64,000 nucleotides of DNA from CAZYAK01 sp964403335 (lineage in GTDB: Bacteria; Patescibacteriota; Gracilibacteria; Peribacterales; Peribacteraceae). Under the pieces are notes generated by a model. The model was not told the origin of the DNA. It worked only from the letters and a program-made list of their open reading frames with translations, and did not search any database. Both the position numbers and the translations under genes were made by a program. The DNA is taken from the NCBI GenBank assembly GCA_964403335.1, contig CAYOFI010000001.1:62001-126000 (forward strand), in the 5' to 3' direction. Shown piece after piece: positions 8,315 to 17,293 of the stretch; position 1 is the stretch's first letter, and every line of letters starts with the position of its first letter.

Positions 8315-9424
8315 TTATGTATTGGGCGAAACGTGGAACATCCCCATCCAGCCCAGCTCGGAAAATTCATTCACGTGCGCGTGGAACATGTACATGCCGG
8401 GCTTGCGGAACCGCATGTCCAAGATCGACCGTTCAGCCTGGCCGAATGTCGCGATGTCCGTGAAGTTGTCGGGGGTGAGCTTGGTGCCCGTCGGATACTC
8501 GTCAAAAAAATTCGCGTGCAGGTGGAACGAATTCAGCAAATCAAACTCCGTGATGTTCACCACATACACGCGGACCAGTTCGCCCTGTTTCACTTGAATG
8601 GGATCGCGCGCGTACGCAAATGCCCGCGTGTTCACCGCGTAGACTTCATTCTCCCCGTCAAAATCCGTATCGAACGCGTTCATCACCATCACAAGTTCGC
8701 GGTCGGGTTTGGGGCGCGTGTCGTTTTTGGGGTCGACGATGTAGGCGCCGTAGAGTCCTTTGGCGATGTGGCTGGAGGACGGGTACGCGTGGCAGTGATA
8801 CAAGTGAATGCCAAACGGCTCGGCGGTGAATTCGTACACGAAACTCTCGCCCGGCGGGACCAATTGCCCTTCCATGGAGCCGTCCATCTCCGCCGAATGG
8901 AAGCCGTGAAAGTGTGCCGTGTGCGGCTTGGACGCTTTGTTGATGAACGTGATTTTGATGTGATCGCCTTCCGTCGCGCGGATGGTGGGGCCGGGGATCT
9001 GACCGTTGTAGGTCCATCCCTCGTAGTACACGCCCGGGATGATTTCGACGGATTCATCGGTGGTGATGAACGTGTATTCCCGCAGCATGCGGCCGTCGCC
9101 GAGAGGAGTCTCTGTATAGAATTTTTTCCGCTCGTCGGGAGGAAGATCGTTGAAATTCCACGTGGTCAAAAATTTCGTGGGATCGAACGTGTCCGTTTCA
9201 AAATCTCCTTGCGCGCCAATGGCGTTCTGCGCCATCGCATGCAACTCGGCATCCGAACGCGGCGCCATCATCATGTGGTCTCCCGCGGGCATCGCCGATG
9301 AAGGCATCTGCATGCCTTCATGCTGGGCCGCCGAGTGTTCCGTTCCGGCGAATCCGGCAAAGGCAAAGAAGACAGCCGCAACAACCACACCCAACCCGCC
9401 GACAAACGAGAGATAGTTCCGCAT
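8315..9424 (-). CDS. Two-domain multicopper oxidase
   Basis: A signal or anchor helix is followed by a His/Met-rich segment (HEGMQMPSSAMPAGDHMMM) and two cupredoxin domains. Copper ligands appear as HTAHFHGFH and HLYHCHAYPSSSH in the first half, and HLHANFFDEY and FHAHVNEFSELGWMG in the second. The Cys of the type 1 site is present only in the first half, since the last motif has FHAH where HCH is usual. This resembles small two-domain laccases. The enzyme is expected to oxidise metal ions such as Cu(I), Fe(II) or Mn(II), or phenols, outside the cytoplasm. It leads the oxidase-ZIP operon and faces the DtxR-type gene across the operator. Confidence 0.9.
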   Translation of the reverse strand: MRNYLSFVGGLGVVVAAVFFAFAGFAGTEHSAAQHEGMQMPSSAMPAGDHMMMAPRSDAELHAMAQNAIGAQGDFETDTFDPTKFLTTWNFNDLPPDERKKFYTETPLGDGRMLREYTFITTDESVEIIPGVYYEGWTYNGQIPGPTIRATEGDHIKITFINKASKPHTAHFHGFHSAEMDGSMEGQLVPPGESFVYEFTAEPFGIHLYHCHAYPSSSHIAKGLYGAYIVDPKNDTRPKPDRELVMVMNAFDTDFDGENEVYAVNTRAFAYARDPIQVKQGELVRVYVVNITEFDLLNSFHLHANFFDEYPTGTKLTPDNFTDIATFGQAERSILDMRFRKPGMYMFHAHVNEFSELGWMGMFHVSPNT

Positions 9425-9431
9425 GGCAGAA

Positions 9432-9449
9432 AGTTAGTGTATACTAACT
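9432..9449. promoter_or_regulatory. Inverted-repeat operator between the oxidase/ZIP operon and the DtxR-type regulator
   Basis: AGTTAGT and ACTAACT are perfect inverted arms separated by GTAT. The site overlaps TATACT/TACACT-type -10 boxes in both directions (minus-strand oxidase start at 9424, plus-strand regulator start at 9479). It has the size and symmetry of DtxR/MntR-family operators. Binding by the neighbouring regulator is inferred. Confidence 0.7.
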
Positions 9450-9478
9450 CTGGAGTCAATCATCTACAATACATTCCC

Positions 9479-9946
9479 ATGCCCGATACCACGCATACGC
9501 AGGAAGACTATCTCCGCGCTCTGTACCTTCTCTCTGCAAAGAGCAGTGAGGGGTCCGTGACGATCTCGCAGTTGGCGGAGACGCTGAGGCTCCGGAAGCC
9601 GACGGTCACGCAGCGTGTGGAAAGTTTGCTGAAAAAGAAATGGGTCACGCGCAAACGTTACGGTCCCGTCCGTCTGACCGCGGCCGGCCGCACGCTTGCG
9701 GAAAATCTCACGTACAAACACCGCGTCATCGAATTGTTTTTGTGCGACGTGCTCGGCATGAAAAAAACGGAAGTCCACGCGGAAGCGCACCGCTTGGAGC
9801 ACGCCGTCTCCGACGCCGTCATCGTCCGGATGGCCGCCCATCTCAAAAACCCCACGCATGGTCCGCACGGCGAAGCGCTCCCGGCATTCCGGCCGGGGAA
9901 AGTCATTGCACGTTCATCCGTTCAGCGCGCGACGGACACGGCGTGA
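9479..9946 (+). CDS. DtxR/MntR-family metal-dependent transcriptional regulator
   Basis: The N-terminus TQEDYLRALYLLS is typical of the family and leads into a winged helix (ISQLAETLRLRKPTVTQRVESLL). A dimerisation and metal-binding part follows, with EVHAEAHRLEHAVSD containing the usual Glu/His metal ligands. At 155 residues it is the short type without the SH3-like C-terminal domain, as in MntR. It probably represses transport or oxidase genes when Mn or Fe is bound. The ATG at 9479 matches the family start; upstream in-frame sequence crosses the operator and is not coding. Confidence 0.9.
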   Translation: MPDTTHTQEDYLRALYLLSAKSSEGSVTISQLAETLRLRKPTVTQRVESLLKKKWVTRKRYGPVRLTAAGRTLAENLTYKHRVIELFLCDVLGMKKTEVHAEAHRLEHAVSDAVIVRMAAHLKNPTHGPHGEALPAFRPGKVIARSSVQRATDTA

Positions 9947-10020
9947 AAGTTGTACGCGCCGTCCGCGCTCCACTATACTTTCTTCCAACTCTGGCATTTT
10001 CGCCGTACTTTTCTTTGGTC

Positions 10021-13000
10021 ATGCTGCGACGTTGGACAGCTTCGGTCACGCTCCTTTGTTTCTCGTTCACCGTCGCGATGCCCGCCGCCGGGGCGGCGAC
10101 GATCCGGTGGACCGGCCTCGGCTCCGATGCGTTTTGGAGCACGGCCGCCAACTGGAACACCGGGACGGTGCCGGCCTACGGAGACACCGTCGTCTTCGAC
10201 GGCACGGGCAAGACGGACAGCATCATCGACAACAGGCGCGCGTTCAGCGGCAGCATCACGTCGCTGCGGATGGCGCCCGCGTTCACGGGTTCCGTCAAAA
10301 TCAATCGCTCTGTCGCGATCAACGGCACGCTCGTTCTTTCCGGAGGGACGCTGGATATGCGCGGCAGCGGCGTCTCGCTTGCCGTGCTCGGATCGTGGTT
10401 CAATCGCGGCGGCACGTTTCAGGCGGGAACCGGGACCGTGAATCTTACGGGTGCGGAGAGCGCGTCGACTCTCCAGGAAACCGCTGTTTTGTACAATCTC
10501 GGGGTCGGCAACGGACTTGTCAGCTACTGGACGTTCGATGAAACAAGCGGTTCGACCGCCGCGGACAGTACACAGACGGGCAACACCGGCACGTATGCCA
10601 ACGGCCCCGTTCCGTCCGCCGATGTTCCGTCGCAAATGGCCTTCAGCGATGCGCGGAGCTTGAGTTTCGACGGCACGGACGATTACGTGCAAGTCGACAG
10701 GACCGTGGCCGCCGATTTCACGCTGTGCGCCTGGTTCAAAACCACATCCGTCGGCGCCGGCACCCAGCACTATCTCACAATGCCGCTGTTTGACGCCGAG
10801 GTCCCCAACGCGGCCAACGACTTCGGTTTCGGCGTGGACAGCGCCGGGAAATTGGCCTTCGGCAACGGCAACGGGTCGAGCGACGTCACCATCAACGGCA
10901 ACACGGCGGTCAATACCGGCAATTGGGTCCACACCTGCGCGACGCGCGTGAAGGCGACGGGCGTGTTGGCCATTTACGTCAATGGCGCGTTGGACAAGAC
11001 CGGAGTCGCCAGCAAGACCCTTCTCGATGACACCAATGACATGCGCATCGGCTACAGCTTGGACGTGGGAGGCGTCCACTGGAACGGCAAGATCGACGAC
11101 GCGCGCGTGTACGACCGGGTGCTGAATCCCGCGGAAATTTATTCGCTCGCAGCCGGCAAGCCGGGCAACCGCGGCGCGGGCGACTACGGGTTGGGTTCCG
11201 CCGTCACGGTCAAAAAAGATCTGACGATCGGCGGCAATGCGACGCTCGATGTCTCGGAATCCGACTACGGCCTGACATTGTCGGGCAATCTGCTGAATCA
11301 CGGGACGTTCGTTCCGCACGCGGGCACCGTCACGCTCAGCGGGATCAATCAGACGCTCACGGGGTCCACCCGCTTCTGGAATCTCACCAAGACGGCGCCC
11401 AGGTCCGCGTTGTTGGCCCTGAACGGAGGCGACGTGTTCTCCGTTTCCGGCGCTCTGACGCTCACCGGGCTCGCCGGACAACCGCTCTTGCTCCGCTCCG
11501 CCAACTCCAGCACGAAAGCTTCTCTTCTGCTGGATGAGATCGCCACGCTGTCCGTCCAATACTTGAACGCCCAGCGTATCGACGCCACGGGTGAGAAGAC
11601 CTTCGTCTGCGGTTCCACCTGCACGGACAGCGGCAGCAACGTGAACATCACGTTCGCCGGCATCCGGCTCCTCTCCGGCATCCTCTATACCGACGCCGGC
11701 ATCACCCCGGCGGGAGCGGGAAAGACGATCGGTTTGGGCATCCAGAGCGGTTCCACGCTCCTGACCACGACCGCCGGCAACGGCGAATTCGCGTTCTCGG
11801 GTTTTTCCTACAACTCCGGAGCGGTACTCACGCTGTTCCTCAAGGGCAACGGCGCCAAGGCGGTGACATCGCTGATCGCCGCGTCGGGCGCGGTCATGCA
11901 AGGCATCCATTTGTACCAAGGACACCTTATCGTCCGCAGCGAATCGGGATCGAGTCCGGTGCAGGCGCGCCATCTGGCCATTTCGCGTCCCACCTCCGCC
12001 GACGTCCAATCACTCGTCGTATCCGCATCTCCCGCGGCGGCGATCGCGAGCGGTTCGTTTGTGGTGTGGCCGGGAACGCTGTACGGCTCGGGCTCGTTGG
12101 AGGTCGCGGATGATCTGATTGTCCGCGGCACGCTCAGCATGGGCCGGAAATATCTTTCCGTCGGCGGGGATCTGAACGCGTCCGCGGGACGCCTGAACAG
12201 CGGTTCCGGCGTTTTCCTGCGCGCGTCATCCGACGCGTCGTTCACGCCGGGTGCGGGTGCGTATCGCGATGTCTCCGTCAGTCAGGGATTGGCGGGGTAC
12301 TGGAGATTCGATGAAACCGTCGTCGGCGGGACCGGATCCAAAATAGACGCATCGGGCCGCGGCAATCACGGCACGCCCCGCGGATACGCCGGGTCCGCGA
12401 ACCGGCCGCAGCCGTCCACCGACGTTCCGCAGGTCAGCTTTTCCAACGCCCGCAGCCTGAGCTTCGACGGCACCGACGACTACATCGACGCGCCGGCCAT
12501 CGAAGACCGCAAGAGCGTCTCGATGTGGTTCAAGACGGGCTCCGCCGGTCAGCAAGTGCTGTTTGATGCCGGCACCAACGGCGTCACCAACGGATCCTAT
12601 ATTTTCGGACTCACGCAGACGAGCGGCGTCGGGTCGGGTCCGCTCGTGAATACGCCCGGCTTCTATTTCGGTTTCTGGAACAACGACATCTACGTTCCGG
12701 ATATCAACTTGGCGGACAGCCGCTGGCACCACGTTGCGGTCTCTTGGGACGGCGCGCTCTCCGTGCGGATCGCCATCGACGGCGCGTTCCCCTCCGGCTA
12801 TGTCGGCTTCCCCTGGGCGAGTCAAAGCCAGCCCTTCGTGCTGAGTTCGGCTCCGTCACCCGTCAACATGCCCGTGTCCATCGGGCGCGGACGGGTCACG
12901 CTCTGGTCCACGGGCAGTCAGTTTTTCACCGGTTCCATCGATGACGTCCGCGTCTACACCCGGGCGCTCGCCCCGACGGAGATGATCCGTCTCGCTTCCG

Positions 13001-15069
13001 GCCAAGAGCGGGCGGGCAACGGCACTGTCACGCTCAGCGGGAATCTGTCGCCCGCCGGCGCGTTCGCCATCGGCGCGACCGCCGCGATGCATTTGCCCGG
13101 CCGGACCCTGGCCGTCGCCGGAACGCTGACGAATAACGGTCTGCTCATCCTCAACAACACGGAAACGATCAGTGCGGGCACCACGCTGATGGGCAGCGGT
13201 TCCACCGTGCTCTATACGGGATCATCCACGTACGGGACTCTGGGCTTCGGCAATGCGTATACGAATGTCACGTTTTCCGGCGCGGGCAGATGGAATTTGG
13301 GCGCCGCCTTGTCGGCCAAAGAACAGCTGCGCTTGGTTGCCGGAACGGTGAACGCGAGCGGGCAGGCCGTCTCCGTGCGCGGGACAACGGTCTTGAGCGG
13401 CGGCACGCTCATCGCCGGCACCGGTGCCCTGACGCTTAGCGGCGGACTCACCGTGAACGGCGGCACGTTCCGCGGCACGGCGCGCGCCGTCGCCATTTCC
13501 GGTGCGCTCATCCAGGGTGGCGGCACGTTCATCGCTCCGTCCCGCGTGAGCATATGGGGCAACTGGGGAAAGACGGGCGGCACATTCGTCCACAGCGGCG
13601 GCACCGTCCTCTTCAGCGGACAAAGCAATCAGACGGTCGCGGGCGGCGGCACCGGCCGGGACAGTGATTTTGCGTCCATCCGCGTGGAAAAAACCGGCAC
13701 GCTTACTTTTGTCACCACGGCGGCGTCCGGATCGCTTCTCCTCCTGAAAGCCGGATCGGTCTCCGTGGATTCCGGCGATCTGTACGCGGGGAATCTGGTG
13801 ATGAGCGGCGGCACGTTCGCGGGTGGGAACGGCAGGGCGTTCGTCAACGGTCCGCTGTTGCTTCTCACAGGATCCTTCGTCGCTCCCGCGTCGCTCGCCG
13901 TGTCCGGCGACTGGACGAAAAAATCGACGGCGTCGTTTTATGCCAACGGCGGCACGGTATCGCTGACGGGCGAATATCAGTCGCTCACGGGTTCCACCAC
14001 GTTCCAGAACCTGACCAAGATCGCGACCGTCGACAGCACGCTCGTGTTCCCGGCCGGCACCGCCCGGACGGCGGTGGCCGGAGCGCTGACGCTGCGCGGT
14101 GCCTCCGCATGTTCGTTCCTTTCCCTGCGCTCCGCGCAGAACGGTTCCCCCTGGACCATCGCGGCGACCGGATCGCTGGATGTCCGCTACGTGGACGTGA
14201 AAGATGCCAACAATGTCGTCCCGCGCACGCTGATCGTCGCCGCCGGTACGGACGGCGGCAATAACTCGGGGTGGTGGCGCACGTCCGCGGCTTGGACCGG
14301 GGGCGGAGGCGGGGGAGGCGGAGGGGAGAGTGACGGAGGAGGGGGTGGAGGCGGAGGCGGAGGAGGAGGCGGCGGAAGAAGAACGCAGACATCCGCCGCG
14401 GATGCCGCTGCAACTGCAGCCGCATCATCCGCGCCCGCGTCCAGGACCACCGCTCCCGATCCCGCGCGGCCGCAGGTATTGACGCTCACCGTCGGCGGAC
14501 GCAGCGTGACGTACAAAGATGTGCCGCTTTCCTCTTGGTTCTCCGCATCGGTGAAAGCCGTGATTCTGGGGGGCTTCGCATCGGGGTACACGGATGCGCA
14601 GGGGAATCTGACGGGCATGTTCGGGCCCGCCAATCCGGTGACGTATGCGGAGATTGCGAAGATGGCGTTGCTGGTGAGCGGACGCACAATCGACGGCGTC
14701 ACGAACGCGCCGGCCAATCTGTCGGCCCGCGGCCAGTGGTCGGCTCCGTACATCGCGCTCGCGGAACAGCTCGGTCTCACATCGTACGCGGCATCCACGG
14801 ACGTCAATGCCCCGGCCACGCGCGGCGCGGTGGTCCGCACGCTGCTGGAAGCGGCGGGCATACCCATCCGGCCGTACGCCCGTCAGTACACCGATGTCGT
14901 GGCGGGCGGTACGGACGCGGATGTCATCGGCACCGCCACGGAATTGGGCATCGTCTCCGGCGACACTGATGCCGACGGCAAGTTGCTCCACACCTTCCGG
15001 CCCACCGATCAAATCAACCGCGCCGAAGTCGCCAAGATCATCACGCTCCTCCGTGAGCAGCTGCAGTGA
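10021..15069 (+). CDS. Giant SLH-anchored surface protein with two LamG domains
   Basis: The protein has 1682 residues. A signal peptide (to about residue 27) leads into an ATIRWTGLGSDAFWSTAANWNTG segment, then long Gly/Thr/Ser beta-repeat stretches (LSGGTL, GTVTLSG) like those of autotransporter or haemagglutinin passengers. Two LamG-type lectin domains lie at about residues 163-380 and 757-993, each opening with YW(T/R)FDET. A poly-Gly linker at residues 1427-1455 separates this part from three C-terminal SLH modules (about 1495-1682). The SLH part should hold it to the cell wall polymer and LamG domains often bind glycans or proteins, so an adhesin or attachment role is inferred. The start at 10021 begins exactly with the signal peptide. 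Confidence 0.88.
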   Translation: MLRRWTASVTLLCFSFTVAMPAAGAATIRWTGLGSDAFWSTAANWNTGTVPAYGDTVVFDGTGKTDSIIDNRRAFSGSITSLRMAPAFTGSVKINRSVAINGTLVLSGGTLDMRGSGVSLAVLGSWFNRGGTFQAGTGTVNLTGAESASTLQETAVLYNLGVGNGLVSYWTFDETSGSTAADSTQTGNTGTYANGPVPSADVPSQMAFSDARSLSFDGTDDYVQVDRTVAADFTLCAWFKTTSVGAGTQHYLTMPLFDAEVPNAANDFGFGVDSAGKLAFGNGNGSSDVTINGNTAVNTGNWVHTCATRVKATGVLAIYVNGALDKTGVASKTLLDDTNDMRIGYSLDVGGVHWNGKIDDARVYDRVLNPAEIYSLAAGKPGNRGAGDYGLGSAVTVKKDLTIGGNATLDVSESDYGLTLSGNLLNHGTFVPHAGTVTLSGINQTLTGSTRFWNLTKTAPRSALLALNGGDVFSVSGALTLTGLAGQPLLLRSANSSTKASLLLDEIATLSVQYLNAQRIDATGEKTFVCGSTCTDSGSNVNITFAGIRLLSGILYTDAGITPAGAGKTIGLGIQSGSTLLTTTAGNGEFAFSGFSYNSGAVLTLFLKGNGAKAVTSLIAASGAVMQGIHLYQGHLIVRSESGSSPVQARHLAISRPTSADVQSLVVSASPAAAIASGSFVVWPGTLYGSGSLEVADDLIVRGTLSMGRKYLSVGGDLNASAGRLNSGSGVFLRASSDASFTPGAGAYRDVSVSQGLAGYWRFDETVVGGTGSKIDASGRGNHGTPRGYAGSANRPQPSTDVPQVSFSNARSLSFDGTDDYIDAPAIEDRKSVSMWFKTGSAGQQVLFDAGTNGVTNGSYIFGLTQTSGVGSGPLVNTPGFYFGFWNNDIYVPDINLADSRWHHVAVSWDGALSVRIAIDGAFPSGYVGFPWASQSQPFVLSSAPSPVNMPVSIGRGRVTLWSTGSQFFTGSIDDVRVYTRALAPTEMIRLASGQERAGNGTVTLSGNLSPAGAFAIGATAAMHLPGRTLAVAGTLTNNGLLILNNTETISAGTTLMGSGSTVLYTGSSTYGTLGFGNAYTNVTFSGAGRWNLGAALSAKEQLRLVAGTVNASGQAVSVRGTTVLSGGTLIAGTGALTLSGGLTVNGGTFRGTARAVAISGALIQGGGTFIAPSRVSIWGNWGKTGGTFVHSGGTVLFSGQSNQTVAGGGTGRDSDFASIRVEKTGTLTFVTTAASGSLLLLKAGSVSVDSGDLYAGNLVMSGGTFAGGNGRAFVNGPLLLLTGSFVAPASLAVSGDWTKKSTASFYANGGTVSLTGEYQSLTGSTTFQNLTKIATVDSTLVFPAGTARTAVAGALTLRGASACSFLSLRSAQNGSPWTIAATGSLDVRYVDVKDANNVVPRTLIVAAGTDGGNNSGWWRTSAAWTGGGGGGGGGESDGGGGGGGGGGGGGGRRTQTSAADAAATAAASSAPASRTTAPDPARPQVLTLTVGGRSVTYKDVPLSSWFSASVKAVILGGFASGYTDAQGNLTGMFGPANPVTYAEIAKMALLVSGRTIDGVTNAPANLSARGQWSAPYIALAEQLGLTSYAASTDVNAPATRGAVVRTLLEAAGIPIRPYARQYTDVVAGGTDADVIGTATELGIVSGDTDADGKLLHTFRPTDQINRAEVAKIITLLREQLQ

Positions 15070-15086
15070 CGTGGTACCATTCCCGC

Positions 15087-15257
15087 ATGGCAAACACCGT
15101 GAAAAACGGCTCCCACTGCACGGTCATCGGCGGCGTGCATGCCGGAAAATCCGGCATCGTGCAGGATATGCACACCAGTAAAACGGGGCATGTCACCGTT
15201 ACGGTCGTGCAGGCGAACGGAGAGAAATTCAAAACGCTGGCGAAAAACGTGGCATAA
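15087..15257 (+). CDS. 56-residue KOW-like protein
   Basis: The sequence MANTVKNGSHCTVIGGVHAG continues with KSGIVQDM and VVQANGEKF, the pattern of a KOW motif as in ribosomal protein L24 or NusG. Such free KOW proteins may bind RNA or ribosomes. A TACCAT box ends 6 nt before the ATG, so the message is probably leaderless. It stands alone between the surface protein gene and the carotenoid operon. Confidence 0.65.
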   Translation: MANTVKNGSHCTVIGGVHAGKSGIVQDMHTSKTGHVTVTVVQANGEKFKTLAKNVA

Positions 15258-15352
15258 GCCGCATTTGCGTGAATGCGCCGTTCTTGTAGTGCCGGGAGGG
15301 GATGCCGGCAGGCGTCGGCAATGGGTGCGTGGCTGAAGCCCCGCACTACCGC

Positions 15353-15358
15353 TACCAT
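15353..15358 (+). promoter_or_regulatory. -10 box of the carotenoid operon
   Basis: TACCAT lies 7 nt before the crtE ATG, with no Shine-Dalgarno sequence between them. The same hexamer precedes the KOW gene at 15087. This placement predicts transcription starting at or next to the start codon. Confidence 0.5.
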
Positions 15359-15365
15359 CGGAAAC

Positions 15366-16427
15366 ATGGAGACGCTGAAGGATTTTGCAGACAGGTTTCA
15401 TGAGACATTCGCCTGCGAGATCTCCCATTTGAAGGAGGATATTTTGCGAATCTCATCGGACGTGTCCGTGCAGAATGTCTATTCCCAGGTGGAGCAGCTT
15501 GCCGCCGGAAAAGCCAAGCGGATACGCCCCTACGTGGCGTCCGTTCTCTACCGGGACGCCGCCCGCTGCACAGATGACGCAGAGGTGATGCCGGCGCTCG
15601 TGGGCTTGGAGATGTTCCATCTTTTCGCTCTCATCCATGACGATATTATGGATGATGCCGATGAACGATACGGCTGCGCGACCATACATTGCCGCCTGCG
15701 GGGTCAAGAGCAGGAGCGCCTCGGCCCGGATGCAGCGGACCGCCTCGGACGTGCCCATGCGATCCTGGCGGGTGACATGCTGCTCACGCAGGTTCATGCG
15801 TTGTTCCTGCGGCTTGCGGGTACCCCCGGCGGCCGCGAGTCGCACCGGCTCCTGCTGACGATGAGTCGCGAGATCGTCACGGGTCAGCACCTCGATCTTG
15901 CGTACACCGTGCGTCCTGCGTGCACTGAGGCGGATATCCTGCAGCGCCATCACTTAAAGACGTCGCTGTACACATACGTGCGGCCGATGCAGATCGGCGC
16001 ACTGCTGGGCGGCGGTTCCCCGGAAGCAATGGCTTTCTGCGAGGCGTTCGGCACGGCCATCGGCCAGGGTTTCCAGATTGAGGATGACCTGTTGGATCTC
16101 CTTGGGGACGCGGCGGACACGGGGAAAAAACCTTGCGCGGACATCACGCAGCGCCAACATACACTGCTGACGCAGCACATAGCGGTCCATGGCACGGCGA
16201 AGCAGTGCGCAATGCTCGAAGACATGTGGGGCAAGGAAATCTCCGGGCGGCTTTTGCAGGAGACGCGCGCGCTTTTCCTGTCCAGTGGAGCCGTGGACGC
16301 CGTCCGATCCACCGCGCAGGCAGCTTTCCGGCGTGCGGAGGAGATTTTGGAGGAAGCGCGGATCCAGCCGGGAACCAGACAGGTTTTGCGTGAGCATGTC
16401 GCCTTCCTCAGTCGCAGGCTGCCATGA
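15366..16427 (+). CDS. crtE: Polyprenyl diphosphate synthase, probably geranylgeranyl diphosphate synthase
   Basis: The trans-isoprenyl diphosphate synthase fold is shown by two Asp-rich motifs, HDDIMDDAD (first DDxxD) and QIEDDLLDLLGD (second). The GKAKRIRPYV substrate-binding stretch and a KTSLYTYVRP segment are also present. It condenses IPP with allylic diphosphates; GGPP as product is inferred from the adjacent phytoene synthase. Length is 353 residues. The stop overlaps the start of crtB in ATGA, and every later gene in this operon overlaps its neighbour in the same way, so the five proteins are translationally coupled. The operon is more GC-rich than its surroundings, hinting at acquisition. 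Confidence 0.88.
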   Translation: METLKDFADRFHETFACEISHLKEDILRISSDVSVQNVYSQVEQLAAGKAKRIRPYVASVLYRDAARCTDDAEVMPALVGLEMFHLFALIHDDIMDDADERYGCATIHCRLRGQEQERLGPDAADRLGRAHAILAGDMLLTQVHALFLRLAGTPGGRESHRLLLTMSREIVTGQHLDLAYTVRPACTEADILQRHHLKTSLYTYVRPMQIGALLGGGSPEAMAFCEAFGTAIGQGFQIEDDLLDLLGDAADTGKKPCADITQRQHTLLTQHIAVHGTAKQCAMLEDMWGKEISGRLLQETRALFLSSGAVDAVRSTAQAAFRRAEEILEEARIQPGTRQVLREHVAFLSRRLP

Positions 16428-17293
16428 AGCAAGATGTATTCCTGCCCGGCGACGTCGCTGTGTGTGCCGCGATCCAAAAAAAACACGCCTCCACGTATGC
16501 GTTGGCCACGCGCCTGTTCCCGCCCGAGCAGAGAGCGGCGACCCAGGTGTTCTATGCCTTCGTGCGCACGGCGGATGACATTGTCGATGAGCCGCCCGAT
16601 CCCGCCCCGGAGGCAGTCCGCGCCACATTCGAGGCGTGGGTGGATGCCTGGCATCGCACATACGCCGGCGAAGCGAATCAGGATCCCGTGTTGCGGGCGT
16701 CGGCCGTTCTCTTCCACGCGTACGCGCTTCCTCTGGAAGAGGCCGAAGCGTTCCTGGGCGCCATGCGCAGCGATATCGACGTGCGCCGCTACGAAACATA
16801 CGACGAGCTCATGGGGCGCTATGTGTACGGGTCCGCCGCCGTCATCGGACGGGTGATGACCCGGCTGTGCGGCGTACATGATGAGGAGACGTTGCGCGCC
16901 GCCCAGAAACTCGGGGAAGCCATGCAGCTCACGAATTTCCTGCGCGACATCCGCGCGGATCTTGCGCAGCGCGGCAGGCTGTACCTCGCCCTTGAGGACC
17001 TGCGGCGGTGCGGGGTTTCCGAGAGGGACTTGCGGGAGGGGCATCTCACGCCCGGCGTGCGGGCGCTGCTGCAGTTGTACGCAGGGCGCGCACGCGATCT
17101 GTACGCCGCCGCCGATGCGGGCATCCCTCGTCTTCCGCCCCATGCGCGCCGCGCCGTGCGGCTGAGCAGGATCCTGTACGCGGGCATCCTCGATCGCATC
17201 GAGGCGCGGCAATACGATGTTTTTTCGAAGCGTGCGTCCGTGGGCCGGCTCCGCAAGCTCTGGACCGCCGCCCGCGTCCTCCTCTCGCCATGA
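16424..17293 (+). CDS. crtB: Phytoene synthase (squalene/phytoene synthase family)
   Basis: Both Asp-rich motifs of the family are present: DDIVDE (residues about 52-57) and QLTNFLRDIRAD (about 168-179). The usual YCY(F)VAG-like position is taken by YVYGSAAVIG. With GGPP from the preceding gene it would form C40 phytoene by head-to-head condensation. Length of 289 residues is normal. It overlaps crtE upstream and crtI downstream by four bases each. A C30 squalene or diapophytoene activity cannot be excluded from sequence alone, but the operon context favours carotenoids. Confidence 0.9.
   Translation: MKQDVFLPGDVAVCAAIQKKHASTYALATRLFPPEQRAATQVFYAFVRTADDIVDEPPDPAPEAVRATFEAWVDAWHRTYAGEANQDPVLRASAVLFHAYALPLEEAEAFLGAMRSDIDVRRYETYDELMGRYVYGSAAVIGRVMTRLCGVHDEETLRAAQKLGEAMQLTNFLRDIRADLAQRGRLYLALEDLRRCGVSERDLREGHLTPGVRALLQLYAGRARDLYAAADAGIPRLPPHARRAVRLSRILYAGILDRIEARQYDVFSKRASVGRLRKLWTAARVLLSP

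Noticed and set aside
9973..12009. Long open frame on the minus strand through the first LamG region of the giant surface protein
   Set aside because: It mirrors the plus-strand gene, has no domain pattern and a charge-rich random composition. High GC makes such shadow frames common.
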